Below the pieces are notes generated by a model that did not search any database, had not been told where the DNA came from, and worked only from the letters and a program-made list of their open reading frames with translations. A program made the translations under genes and the position numbers. 64,000 nt of DNA. Origin: Diploptera punctata (Eukaryota; Arthropoda; Insecta; Blattodea; Blaberidae). The DNA lies in assembly GCA_030220185.1 (NCBI GenBank), contig JASPKZ010004958.1:213501-277500 (forward strand), read 5' to 3'. Below, in pieces: positions 10,082-19,655 of the stretch (its first letter is position 1; each line of letters opens with the position of its first letter).

Positions 10082-10438
10082 CATATAAAAAGCACATACC
10101 CTTACCTACAAACTAAATATAAAGTTGGTGATAGAGTTCGTATCAGTAAAATAAAAGGCATATTCGAAAGAGGATATACAGCTAACTGGTCTACAGAGAT
10201 ATTTACTGTTAATAAAGTGTTCGCTCATAACCCACCATATTACCATCTCAAGGACGCTAATGGAGAATATATTAAAGGTCGTATATTCTACGAGCAAGAA
10301 ATGCAGAAAACAAAATTTCCTGATGTATACCTAGTTGAAAAAGTGCTACGTAAGAAAGGAAATAAAGTGTATGTCAAGTGGCTTGGATTTGATAGTTCGC
10401 ATAATAGATGGGTACCTAAAACAGATGTTGTCTTGTAG
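10082..10438 (+). pseudogene. Polinton integrase C-terminus with chromodomain
   Basis: The frame is open from 10,082 (stop TAG at 10,079-10,081) to 10,438. The first part has KVGDRVRISK, GIFERGYTANWS, EIFTV and NPPYYHLKD, the SH3-like C-terminal domain typical of Polinton and retroviral-type integrases. The second part is a chromodomain: EKVLRKKGNKVYVKWLGFD, then HNRWVP. Chromodomains guide integration to modified chromatin in several element groups. The DDE catalytic core expected upstream is absent: the preceding 130 bp is AT-rich spacer with a small TATTGATGTTAATAT duplication. This is a truncated gene, oriented away from the fibre genes. Confidence 0.8.
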
Positions 10439-10462
10439 CTATAATAACCACCATAATCATTT

Positions 10463-10911
10463 TTAATTTGCTACCTTATATCTATTCCTCCAAATTTCTT
10501 CACCATAGATAATATTAGCCGCGGGGTCATTAAGTGGATCAGTTTCTACAGTTCCTCTCTTCGGGGTATAATATTTTTCATTTTCTAGTTTTTCGAAGTA
10601 ATCATTGATGAAGTTATTCCATATGTCATCCTTCTTTTTTATGTTTTTATTATATTATTAGGAATATTGTAGTATTCACATATTTTCTTTGTAAAATAGG
10701 GAAAATTTATAGATTTCTTTTGTTCTATATAAATACAAAAATAATGAAACATATATTTATTTTTTTCAAAATATTTATAATCTACAAATTTATAGCGTCT
10801 TAACAAATTAATAAAATATCTCATTGTCGATGAAATACTACTTTTAATTATTTTAACTGATTTATATTGACAGTAACAATCATCTTCATCATGTATTTCA
10901 CAATACTCCAT
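10463..10911 (-). pseudogene. Unknown Polinton-element gene, one frameshift
   Basis: Reads from 10,911 with an acidic, Cys-containing N-terminus (CEIHDEDDCYC), then a basic/aromatic region (LLRRYKFVDYKYF, YFCIYIEQKK, FTKKICEYYN) to a stop at 10,639. A protein-like frame continues one register over to 10,463 (WNNFINDYFEKLE, then EIWRNRYK). One indel in the A-rich stretch near 10,636 would explain this. The aromatic, KICE-containing half faintly recalls late-transcription-factor (VLTF3-like) proteins of related viruses, but this is too weak to name. Divergent from the zinc protein, with 25 bp between starts. Confidence 0.5.
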
Positions 10912-10936
10912 TTATAAAAAAAATATTTATATATAC

Positions 10937-11302
10937 ATGAATACTTGTGCTTCTTGTCAGCTTCCTAAGAAATTAATAAAAGAATTATATTGTGGTCCTT
11001 GTAATAAAAAAATTAATTATCCAGAGAAATTTAATACTTGTGTTGAATGTGAAAAATTAAAACCTCTTTATCAATTCAATCATAAAATGGTAGATGATAA
11101 ACCGATTATTAAGAACAAAATTTGTAGATCTTGTAGTCATAAAAATACGAATAAATTTGAGAATAATCAAAAGAAATGCTCTAAATGTATGGAAGTTGAG
11201 GATAAAAACGATTTTAATCAATGGAATATATGTAACAAGTGTATGAATAATTATTTTAGCAAACAACGAATTAAAGGTAATATTTGTGATAAAGAACTTT
11301 AA
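10937..11302 (+). CDS. Cysteine-rich zinc-binding protein of the Polinton-like element
   Basis: An intact 121-codon ORF with no stops or frameshifts. It has seven CxxC pairs in three modules: CASCQLPKKLI...YCGPC (residues 4-21), CVECEKLKPLYQF...KICRSC (about 35-60), and CSKCMEVEDKNDFN..NICNKC (about 75-98). The second and third modules resemble the zinc-binding repeats in N-terminal parts of endonuclease VII-like and other viral zinc-ribbon proteins. Function is unknown. A nucleic-acid or transcription-related role is an inference from the zinc modules. The intact frame contrasts with the broken neighbours. Confidence 0.65.
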   Translation: MNTCASCQLPKKLIKELYCGPCNKKINYPEKFNTCVECEKLKPLYQFNHKMVDDKPIIKNKICRSCSHKNTNKFENNQKKCSKCMEVEDKNDFNQWNICNKCMNNYFSKQRIKGNICDKEL

Positions 11303-11381
11303 AATATTATTTAAAAGATCATATTAAAAGGAAACATTTATAATTTTTTAAAAAGTATTTGTAAATTTGTTTTTCTAATAA

Positions 11382-11552
11382 ATGGAACATCTTCTGAGTG
11401 GGATATCAGTCAGTGTTCTTAAAAGTCAAGCTAAACGATTAAATGTCAAACAATTTAGAGGGATCGCCAAGTCTGAACTTGTTGATCTCTTGGTTAAATA
11501 TCTTAGAAAGAAAAACGATTTATTAGATATCCTAATAAAAGAAGAAATATAA
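11382..11552 (+). CDS. SAP-like micro-ORF
   Basis: A 56-codon ORF lying 79 bp after the zinc protein. Residues 10-43 fit the SAP helix-extended-helix pattern: SVLKSQAKRLNVK, a Gly-containing turn, then SELVDLLVKYLRK. SAP motifs bind AT-rich DNA. Small SAP proteins are known in large DNA viruses and Polinton-like elements. The short length makes chance possible, but the pattern match and the position in the gene block support it. Confidence 0.5.
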   Translation: MEHLLSGISVSVLKSQAKRLNVKQFRGIAKSELVDLLVKYLRKKNDLLDILIKEEI

Positions 11553-11945
11553 AAAAGTATTTGATTCTTTTAATCTAAAATATGATAAAAAATAAAAATA
11601 AACTCAAACCAAAAAATAAAAGAAAATGAAAATTGAGACGAATGTGAGTCACTTATACAAAGAAATAAAACCATATGAAATTATAGAAACATCCCATAAA
11701 CAACGATTGTTGGCTGTTAGAATAAATAATAAAACATATAAAGATGTTTCATTATTGTTAGATTATTGTGAATCGATATTTAAAGAAATGGTTTCGGAAC
11801 AAATATATAAACATAAAACAAGTAGAATTAAGCAAGTTATAAAATGTAAAATTGAGAAAAAAATTAAAAACTATTCGGAAAAAACAGATTTATATGCACA
11901 ATCTAATACGAAATCTATCACGATTTCTCCAAATATAAAATCAAT

Positions 11946-13527
11946 CTTCTTCTTCTTCTTCTTCTGCTTCATGAAATTAGGCCTTTTGACTTGTTTTCAC
12001 ATCAAGTGGGATTTAATGAATCCTCCCATCTAGTAAATGGGCGTCCAACATTTCTATGTCCTATTGGTTTGTGCTTTAGTAACAGCTGAGGGGTTCTATC
12101 TGTAGGCATTCTCTTGACATGTTCATACCAGTTGTTTCTCATGTTGTCAATTCTATTTGTTAAATTGAAAATATTTAAGTCATTCCTAATATCCTCACTT
12201 CTTTTCTTGTCCAAAATTGTCACACCTGCTACTGAACGTAGGAACTTCATTTCTGCAGTTTCCATTTTCCTTCTGTCTGAACGGTTAAGAGTCAAATTTT
12301 CACTTGCATATGTTAAGACAGGCACTGCCATAATTTTGTAAAATTTTAGTTGTGTGCTCCTTAAAGTTTTATTTTTCAGTGTCCGTCTTATAGTGCCACA
12401 CATTCTGTAAAATCTATTTAATTTAATATTAATATCTTCTTTCTGGCAGTATGATACGTTGCATCCTAAATAATTAAAATTGTTCACCTGTTGTATTATA
12501 CTGTTATTAATACTGATTTTACACCTCATATGGTCTTTCCCGTTGAATGCCATTACTATCGATTTACTTTCAGATATTGTCATATTGAATTTATTTGCTA
12601 TTTCGTTTAATTTATATGCTGCTATTTGTAAATTGCCTTCTGAAGAGCTAAGGATTGTCTGATCGTCTGCAAACGGTATGGTATTTAGAATCGTACTGCC
12701 AATTTTAAACTCTGTGGTTAAATTTGATTGCCATTGTACAATGATCTCGTCTATATATATACTAAAGAGTGCAGGAGATAGCGGGCATCCTTGTCTGACC
12801 CCTTGATTAATTTCTAATGTATTATCGCTCATTCTACCTCCTTTATCAATCATTATTTCTGATTTAAAATATAAGCTTTGCACAACTTTGACAATGTGTC
12901 CTGGAAACCCTTTGTCATACAATATTTCCCATAGTTTATTTCTTGAGAGTCTATCAAATGCTTTTTGATAGTCAATAAAAAGTATGCAAGTTGGCAAATT
13001 AAATTCTTCTCTTCTGAATAAGTTGCTCTATTGTGAAAATGGCATCTGAACATGACCGACCTTTCCGAAAGCCACACTGTTCTTCACTTAATATATACTC
13101 ATTTATTATATTTAATCGTCTAGTAATAATCTTAGCGTATATCTTGTAAGCTGTATTCAATAAACAGATTCCCCTGTAACTTGTGCACTCGTGTCTACTT
13201 CCTTTTTTAAATATGGGGCATATAAGTCATTTCTTCCATTCATCCGGGATTATGCACATCCTCCAGCACACATTTAGTACATCTAAGAAACTCTGCTTAA
13301 TTTCTCTTGGAGCATACTTTAAAAGTTCAATATTTAAACAGTCTATTCCTGGAGTTTTCTTATTTTTGAATGTTTCTAGAGCGTTCTCTAATTCTTTGAT
13401 TTCAAGAAGAACTACATGTGCCATTTCCTTTAATTTGGGGTCAATGTTTATAAAATCAATCCTATCTGAAATTAAGAGTGAAATTAAAAATACTATATTT
13501 TTGAGTCCAACTTCGGGTTGGACCTTA
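11946..13527 (-). mobile_element. 5'-truncated non-LTR retrotransposon inserted in the polymerase gene
   Basis: Bounded by the 9-bp duplication AAAATCAAT on both sides. Its 3' end (left) is a GAA tail, seen as TTCTTCTTCTTC at about 11,946-11,963. It encodes the RT of an RTE/L1-like family that differs from the RTE family elsewhere in this window. The 5' end is truncated just before the RT palm. Confidence 0.85.
12002..13520 (-). pseudogene. Non-LTR reverse transcriptase, frameshifted
   Basis: Pieces 13,535-13,227, 13,077-12,853 and 12,997-12,002 overlap in frame order. The first has TPGIDCLNIELLKYAP and IPDEWKK (RT motif 1 region). The longest has FIDYQKAFDR (motif A, catalytic Asp), GVRQGCPLSPALFSIYI (motif B), IPFADDQTIL (motif C, FADD) and FNYLGC, and ends in NNWYEHVKRMP and GHRNVGRPFTRWED, the C-terminal GRP-x-RW signature. 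Catalytic residues are intact, but at least two frameshifts (around 13,000 and 13,200) and the missing endonuclease make it inactive. Confidence 0.85.
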
Positions 13528-13735
13528 AAAATCAATTATTGTGATCTCTATATTAATAAATATAAACCTTTAAAAGGATCTAGTTATATTGATTTACCTA
13601 AAGAAATTAAAAATGGGAAGCAGTTATTAATATAAGAAATAATGATAAAAATGCTTCTATGGAGTATTTTAGCTGCTTTGCACTGTGGCGAATATGATAC
13701 GGCCCTAATAGTGATTAAGGAATATAAGAAATGAA

Positions 13736-14640
13736 TAAATAATGAAGGAACAGAATATAGTTAAAAATAAATTAAGTTTCGTATTGGTAAATAGTTCTCA
13801 CAAGAAGCGGTGGAAATCCTAAGTAAAAGAGGTCATAAATATGTAACTCCTCAAATTAGACCTGAAATCCTTAATCTGGGTCTATCTTCAAAAATCACGT
13901 TTGGGAGAAATGTCAGACTCCAAATTTACAATCGCGGAGAGCCCAAGCTGGCAAACACGCTCCCTAGCCGTGAGAATAAAATCAAAAAGTAGGTGGTGGT
14001 TTAAATAAAATAGTTACGCCCTTGGATGACATGTGATTAAATATTCTAACCAATCAAAATGAGAGTTAAGGTATAGACCATATATGGGAATAATTGGTCC
14101 TGACTTCGATACGGAACTCATGAGGACAAAATTTAGGACACTTACACTTATACTCGACACTTAGAAGGAAGAAGATCTTGATTGTATAGTAAAAAAATAT
14201 CTTGTAACAACGATTATGGACTTAGGGAAAATCTCCCGAACTCATTAGTCATTTGCTAGTCCTCATTAGCGAAATATCGAAGGCCAGGGACAGAAAAGTT
14301 TTATTTTCACTGTGTAATGTGCATTTAAATTGGCAGAGATTAATTAAATAAAATAATTCAAATAATTAGTGATTGTCTGTTCCCACGCAATTCTCCTTCC
14401 GAACCCGTTATAGATAGGAGTTTCAGCGCTCACCCTGAAACAGGAACCGACTAGCTACCGAGGAAGGGCAAGTAACTATTTACAATAAAATCAAAGTGGA
14501 ACGAAAGTGGGATTAACAGCCACTCCAAATAATATCGCCCCAGTGTTTATTTTATTTTCAATATATTGATAATAATATTAATTTCGTGTGTATTAATTTT
14601 AAGTAACCTGGCTGAAAGATAGCAGCTTAATTTAAATTTA
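13736..14640. other. No gene recognised
   Basis: AT-rich sequence between the end of polymerase similarity and the CR1 element. A 60-codon ORF at 13,810-13,992 is not recognised and may be chance. The stretch 14,385-14,470 is richer in GC, with no motif I can name. Confidence 0.4.
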
Positions 14641-14755
14641 AGTGGACCGAGAAGAGACATTGAACAATATGGCGAATCAGTTCTAAAGACCATGAATGAT
14701 AAGATATCAAGTGAATGTCTGCAAATTGGTATAGGCGTATGCGACTTGTGTTTTC

Positions 14756-15139
14756 GTGGTTGAAGAAGTAGCCGGGGAGGACACTGACATTAAGTCAATT
14801 GAAATAGCCCAGAAAATCGGTGTGGATCTCAATATTACTGACATTGACAGGAGCCATCGTGTTGGTGTACGAAGAGAAGATAGGGCGCGCCCTATTATAA
14901 TAAAATTTACAAGTTACCGTAAAAGAAGAGAGATGTTCGTAAATAAGAAACAACTCATGGGATCGGGTATAACAATCCGAGAAGACTTAACAAGAATGCG
15001 CCACCAACTATTGAAAGACACTATTGATAAGTTTGGTGTACGCAATGTCTGGACATTGGACGGTGTTATATTCGCTAAAGTTGGTGAATCAAAAAGCGTA
15101 TCACCAGTGCTAGTGACCTGTGTTAATTTAAGCCTTTAG
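14756..15139 (+). pseudogene. CR1-type ORF1, RNA-binding C-terminal half
   Basis: A 127-codon frame with GEDTDIKSIEIAQKIGV, DIDRSHRVG, RPIIIKFTSYRKRREMF and IREDLTRMR..LL, the conserved order of L1/CR1-type ORF1 RNA-binding and C-terminal domains (shared with the Transposase_22 family). The N-terminal coiled-coil part is not intact: protein-like reading from 14,665-14,755 is in another frame. The product would coat element RNA and act as a chaperone. Confidence 0.75.
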
Positions 15140-15361
15140 CGTATTATAGGGTATGTTTTTTATAACATATAATTTAAAAACTATTTAATTATTCTATATC
15201 TTATTTTTAATATATATCAACTTTTTTCAATAATTCTTAAATTAATAATTAAGCTATAGCAATTTCTCTAGGCTAATTAGGTTAACATTTATTTTATTTG
15301 CTTAGAATAGTCCAATTGATTTTATTATTACTAATATTTATTTTCCTCTGCTCCTAATAGT

Positions 15362-18300
15362 GTGTTAATTCAGTTAAAATTTTCATTATTTGTAAAAGTT
15401 GGTACAATTGATCTTCCAAGTTTTAGTCAAATATTTGAAGTCCCTGACCTGCTTTCAACACGACCATCCCCCAGGCAAATTCCTACCCTTTCTTCAAATG
15501 ACAATGCCAATGAATCCTCACATTCTTCTCATCCCACCACTGCCTACCTGCTAAAAGAACGTTTTTCTCCTCGTTCAACTACTCTTAAAATCGCCCATAT
15601 TAATGCTCAAAGCATTCTGTCTCACATTCATGAAATTCAACATTTATTTTCCGAGATCTCTATGCATGCTATCTTAATATCTGAGTCCTGGCTTAAACCT
15701 TCCCTTCACTCCTCACTTGTTGATATTGACGGGTATACCCTCTGTCGCAATGATAGACTAGGGAAAAGAGGTGGGGGAGTTGCGATGTATATCAAATCGA
15801 ACGTAGAGCCCGAAGTCATTCTTCACTCCTCCCCTGATTACAATGCACGACCAGAATTCCTCTTCATTGAAATTTCAGCTAGTTTACAGAGATGTCTCCT
15901 GTGTGTGGTGTACAAACCTCCGAAAGTAGAGTATCTTAGTGACATAGAAACATCTTTATTAAGTTTACTGCCGCATTATCAGCATGTTATAGTAATGGGC
16001 GATTTTAACTCTAACTTACTTTCTTCCTCATCTTCATCATCAGAACTACTGGCATTATTTCACGCATGCAATATGTATGTCTTGCCTTTACAACCAACCC
16101 ATCACACATCGACGACTGATACATTAATAGACATCATAGCCACGACAAATTCACAGAAAATTATAAACTACGGACAAATATCTGCCCCCGGGATATCAGC
16201 CCATGACGTCATATATATCGAATACTCTCTCCAGTGTCCTAGGACTCGTCCTAAATTATTAACGTATCGATATTTAAAAAATATTAACCAGCAAGCTCTA
16301 ATTGCAGACGCTATCGACATGCCGTGGCATGATATTTGAACGATACGCACAATTGACGAAAAATTGCTTAAATTTAACAATATGATATTAGAACTTTACG
16401 ACAAACATGCCCCCTTGAAGACTCAACGAATTACAAAATCCCCAGCTTCCTGGATGTCCCACGAAATTCGACTACTGATGGCTGAGAGGGATGCTGCTTT
16501 TCGAAAATATAGACGGGACAAAAGTGACGCTAACTTAAGACAATATAAGACATTAAGAAACAAAACGAATCAAAACATTAGGAACGCTAAATTGTGGTAT
16601 GCTCATAGTCTCATTGATCCAAACACAAATGCAAGTGATATGTGGAAACGTATTAGATCAATTGGTCTACGGCAGCCGACAACCAAAGGAGAGAGCATTA
16701 ACATATCACTGGACGATCTAAACCAACATTTCACATCGTATGCCACACTTAACATAAACACTACTACCAAACAACAAACTATAGATGAGCTCCTATCCAC
16801 ACCTACTCCTTCCCGAGAAAAATTCTTCTTTTCCTATATTATGCCAATCGACGTTAAACTATCCCTGGACCGCATTAGAACTAAGACACCAGGTATAGAT
16901 AATATAAGTATCGACTTTTTAAAGAAAATACTCCATGTAATACTCCCAACTGTAACCCATATATTTAATGCCTCGATCATGACCTCAACTTACCCCGAAC
17001 TCTAGAAAAAAGCTATAGTCAGACCAATCCCTAAAATTAAATTACCTGTACCAAGAGGACGAAAAAAAAAATCACTGGGCCGTCCTATGAAACGCTGGAG
17101 GGAAAATTTTCTATAGGATCGTAACAGGCCTTGGCCTAATACTTGGAAGGAAGAAGTAACACCAAACGACTTTAGACCAATCAGCATCCTCCCAGTTCTA
17201 TCTAAGGCCTTGGAGCGCATTGTTCATGGACAAATAACTGATTACCTTAACACTCATAACATACTTGACCCATACCAATCAGGTTTTAGGACAGGCCATA
17301 GTACGGCAACCGCACTTCTTAAAGTTACCGAAGATGCGCGTGCAGCAATGGACTGTGCCCACATGAAAATATTTACACTCTTGGACTTCAGCAAAGCTTT
17401 CGACACTGTTGACACTGACATATTAATAGCAAAATTACGCACTCGGAATCTTTCGGACAATGCTGTTAACTGGCTTGGATCCTATCTTCATTGTCGCCAG
17501 CAGTGTGTATCCAATGCAGAACTTTCCTCATCCTGGCTATCACTGAAGGGTGGCGTCCAACAAGGTTCAGTGTTAGGACCACTTCTGTTCTCTATCTATA
17601 TTAACGATATATCCACTAGACTTACCTATTGTCGACATCACCTATACGCTGGCGATTTGCAAATTTACATTCACTCCCAACCTGACGATGTACATGACAC
17701 ACTAGACAAATTAAATAGTGACCTAGACTCAATTTCCCAATGGTCGAAGAAACATGGACTTAATCTAAATGCTGACAAGACACAGTGCATAATTATAGGA
17801 CATCGGCGAATCCAAAGCATTATAAATTACGAAAATATCCCTACCATTCTCCTAAATGACAAAAATATCCTCTACAGCTCAGTAGTAAAAAATCTGGGTA
17901 TCTATATGGACCAACACCTAGACTGGAAAATCCAGGTGAATAATACCTGCAAGAAAGTGTTCTCAATTCTTCACTCCCTAAATAGTTTTAAAAACTTCCT
18001 TCCTACAAAATTAAAACAAATACTTGTACAGACTCTTATAATGCCACACTTCGACTACTGCGACATATTACTGACTGATCTGACAACTGATCTATCTGAC
18101 AGACTACAGCGTGCTCATAATGCGTGGATTCGATTTATATTCAATCTCCGTCGTTATGACCACGTGTCTCCTTCATTTCAGGCCTTATCATGGCTACGCC
18201 TAAATGACAGAAGAACGTTACATTCACATACCTTACTATTCCAAATTCTGCACACATATTTACCAACTTATTTAACAACACGTTTTCAACATTTATCAGC

Positions 18301-18496
18301 TCATCACAATTTAGGAACAAGATCACAAGACTCTTCTTTACTTTTGATACCACAACACAGGACCTGTCTGTACTCTGAATCTTACACAATATCTATGACT
18401 AGAGCATGGAATTCACTTCCCAGTCATGTCAGGGACTGTCAATCGCTATCATTATTTAAATCCAAATTAACTGATATCTTAAGTTCGACACAATGA
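15362..18496 (+). pseudogene. CR1-type ORF2: endonuclease + reverse transcriptase, three in-frame stops
   Basis: A single frame of 1,045 codons with stops at 16,337-16,339 (TGA), 17,003-17,005 (TAG) and 17,114-17,116 (TAG). Endonuclease: KIAHINAQSIL, ISESWLKP, GVAMYIKS, VVYKPPK, MGDFNSNL and DTLIDIIATT, then SAHDVIYIE where the usual SDH is changed. RT: TPGIDNISIDFLKK, NDFRPISILPVLSKALE, QSGFRTGHSTATALL, LLDFSKAFDTVD, GVQQGSVLGPLLFSIYIND. The catalytic box reads LYAGDLQIY, so the first aspartate of YADD is Gly. The C-terminus has LGIYMDQHLDW and RAWNSLP. A 36-codon in-frame insertion lies at 17,051-17,158. Confidence 0.9.
17051..17158 (+). mobile_element. 108-bp in-frame insertion inside the CR1 reverse transcriptase
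   Basis: Between the KLPV and TPNDFRPIS parts of the RT sits a 108-bp piece flanked by GTA, encoding GRKKKSLGRPMKRW and NRPWPNTWKEE. GRP-x-KRW is the C-terminal signature of RTE/L1-like proteins, so this looks like the tail of another retroelement. It keeps the ORF2 frame but contains one TAG. Confidence 0.6.
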
Positions 18497-18765
18497 AAAC
18501 ATTAACTGCCTGACAACTATATAGAGCAATCCTTTAATAATCATGTAGGAAGCTACTTACTTTATTTTATATCATTTAAATGTTATTATATTCTATGTTT
18601 TTGTTAGTATTACCTAGTATTAGATCACATCATCTTTGTATTTTGTTTAGTCTGTATTTTAATATCTTAAAATTGTAATAAGTATGTAATTTTTGTATAA
18701 TTTTACTATTCGCTGGTTGAGTGGAAGAGAAGGCCTTATGGCCTAAATCTGCCAGCTAAAATAAA

Positions 18766-18769
<4 letters not shown>

Positions 18770-18813
<44 letters not shown>
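18770..18813 (+). repeat. (TTA)n tail of the CR1 element
   Basis: About 14 ATT/TTA units directly after the 3' UTR; typical LINE-tail microsatellite. Confidence 0.85.
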
Positions 18814-18815
<2 letters not shown>

Positions 18816-18836
18816 AAGCTTACATTTAAGAAGAAT

Positions 18837-19330
18837 GTGAATTTAAAAATATATGAAGGTCCTAAGGAACGGAATAACAGAACTGTAAGTAAGCCTGTTA
18901 GTTATAATAATATGCCTAATATTACAGAAACAATATCCAAGCCTCAATTAAATGAAAAACAAGACTATAATATATCACAAGATGATATTACTATACAGAG
19001 ACTTCTTGATGATGATGATGATGAGAATCCAAACTGCCAACAAGTTCGTAGGAAAAAACGAAAGTATAATGAAATCAGCAAGCCTCCTCAAAATATTCCA
19101 TCAATAAATGTATATAATCCTTATGATACACTTATGATGATACTGAGAATGCAGACAACATAAATTCATCTCACTCAACAAAACCACTTCCACATAAACC
19201 ACCACCCATATTTATACCGGGTGTAGTTAACGTACCAGAACTAAAAACTTGCGTAAAACAAAAACTTTCTCATTTAGATGTCTCACTTTGTTTACTACAA
19301 CATAATTTAACGTATACCTTAGTCTCAGCA
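18837..19330 (+). pseudogene. Fragment of a jockey-type gag
   Basis: The ORF at 18,837-19,163 is rich in Asn, Lys and Asp (an acidic DDDDDE run followed by RRKKRKY). After a frameshift near 19,140 protein-like reading continues with PPPIFIPGVVNVPELKT and LQHNLTYT to about 19,330. The PPPIxxxGV phrase normally precedes the PRE_C2HC domain of jockey-clade ORF1 proteins, which is absent here. It is a 3'-truncated relic cut by the Helitron-like piece. Confidence 0.55.
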
Positions 19331-19345
19331 ACGCGTGGCCGGGAC

Positions 19346-19346
<1 letters not shown>

Positions 19347-19399
<53 letters not shown>

Positions 19400-19567
19400 A
19401 AGTCGGATTAGTTACACTATTTATAACTCAAGAACGGCTGGACCGACTTTTATGATCTTTGATTTGTTGTATTTGTTTCCGTCCCGAATAGCAGATAGCT
19501 ATTAAAACATCGGAAAAATTAACGTAAAAGTATTTAAAGGCGATACGACGTTCGCCGGGCCAACTAG
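19347..19567 (+). mobile_element. Short Helitron-like (HINE-type) element
   Basis: Starts TCTATATATA, with a long TA microsatellite (19,350-19,393). The body phrase is CTCAAGAACGGCTGGACCGA, and the 3' end is GACGTTCGCCGGGCCAACTAG, ending in CTAG followed by T. This layout matches non-autonomous Helitron/Helentron ends common in insects. Confidence 0.6.
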
Positions 19568-19605
19568 TATATATATATATAAGAAAGATAAATGTTTTTA
19601 TTGGA

Positions 19606-19655
19606 TTTGCCCGATGGTGTAATGGATAGCACGCTGGGGTACGAACCCAGAGGCA
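19606..19655 (+). tRNA. Truncated tRNA-like relic
   Basis: A D-arm-like GATGGTGTAATGGATAGCACG is followed by an anticodon stem-loop (CTGGG-GTACGAA-CCCAG). The T-arm is missing and the sequence runs into T-rich and TA-repeat DNA. The loop would read ACG, but without acceptor and T-arm it is a pseudogene or the head of a SINE. Confidence 0.4.

Larger units (their letters stand above)
11626..13733 (+). pseudogene. N-terminus of the Polinton large polymerase protein, split
   Basis: Exon-like part one (11,626-11,945) encodes a Lys-rich N-terminal region. Part two resumes at 13,528 with YINKYKPLKGSSYIDLPKEI, the hallmark phrase that precedes the conserved NxDNxCFxW region in the N-terminus of the large Polinton/adintovirus-type polymerase proteins in insects. 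A frameshift near 13,640 then leads to LLWSILAALHCGEYD, ending at 13,733. The two parts are separated by a non-LTR element flanked by AAAATCAAT at 11,937-11,945 and 13,528-13,536. No exonuclease or polymerase motifs follow, so the catalytic part is lost here. Family assignment is by pattern recognition. Confidence 0.65.
6807..13735. mobile_element. Endogenous Polinton/Maverick (adintovirus-like) element, decayed
   Basis: A compact gene cluster unlike the surrounding LINEs. The minus-strand morphogenesis genes, in transcription order, are two fibre-like proteins, a small basic ORF, a penton-like protein and a capsid-like protein. The plus-strand genes are an integrase C-terminus with chromodomain, a Cys-rich zinc protein, a SAP-like ORF and the polymerase N-terminus, plus one minus-strand unknown gene. 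Genes touch or overlap (TAA|ATG at 9,398/9,399, ATGA overlap at 8,558-8,561, 15-nt gap at 7,485/7,501). Neither terminus is present: one side is cut by Penelope, the other fades at about 13,735. FtsK-type ATPase, protease, integrase core and polymerase catalytic parts were not found. The region is AT-rich compared with the inserted LINEs. Confidence 0.82.
14641..18813 (+). mobile_element. CR1/L2-type LINE, nearly full length
   Basis: ORF1 (about 14,756-15,139), an AT-rich spacer, ORF2 (15,362-18,496), a 270-bp 3' UTR containing GGCCTTATGGCCTAAATCTGC, and a TTA simple-repeat tail at 18,770-18,813. The simple-repeat 3' end and the ORF2 motif set are typical of CR1/L2-like elements. The 5' boundary is approximate. 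Only three in-frame stops in ORF2 suggest a fairly recent copy. Confidence 0.85.

Noticed and set aside
12114..12662. Plus-strand hydrophobic ORFs
   Set aside because: Antisense shadows of the reverse transcriptase encoded on the minus strand.
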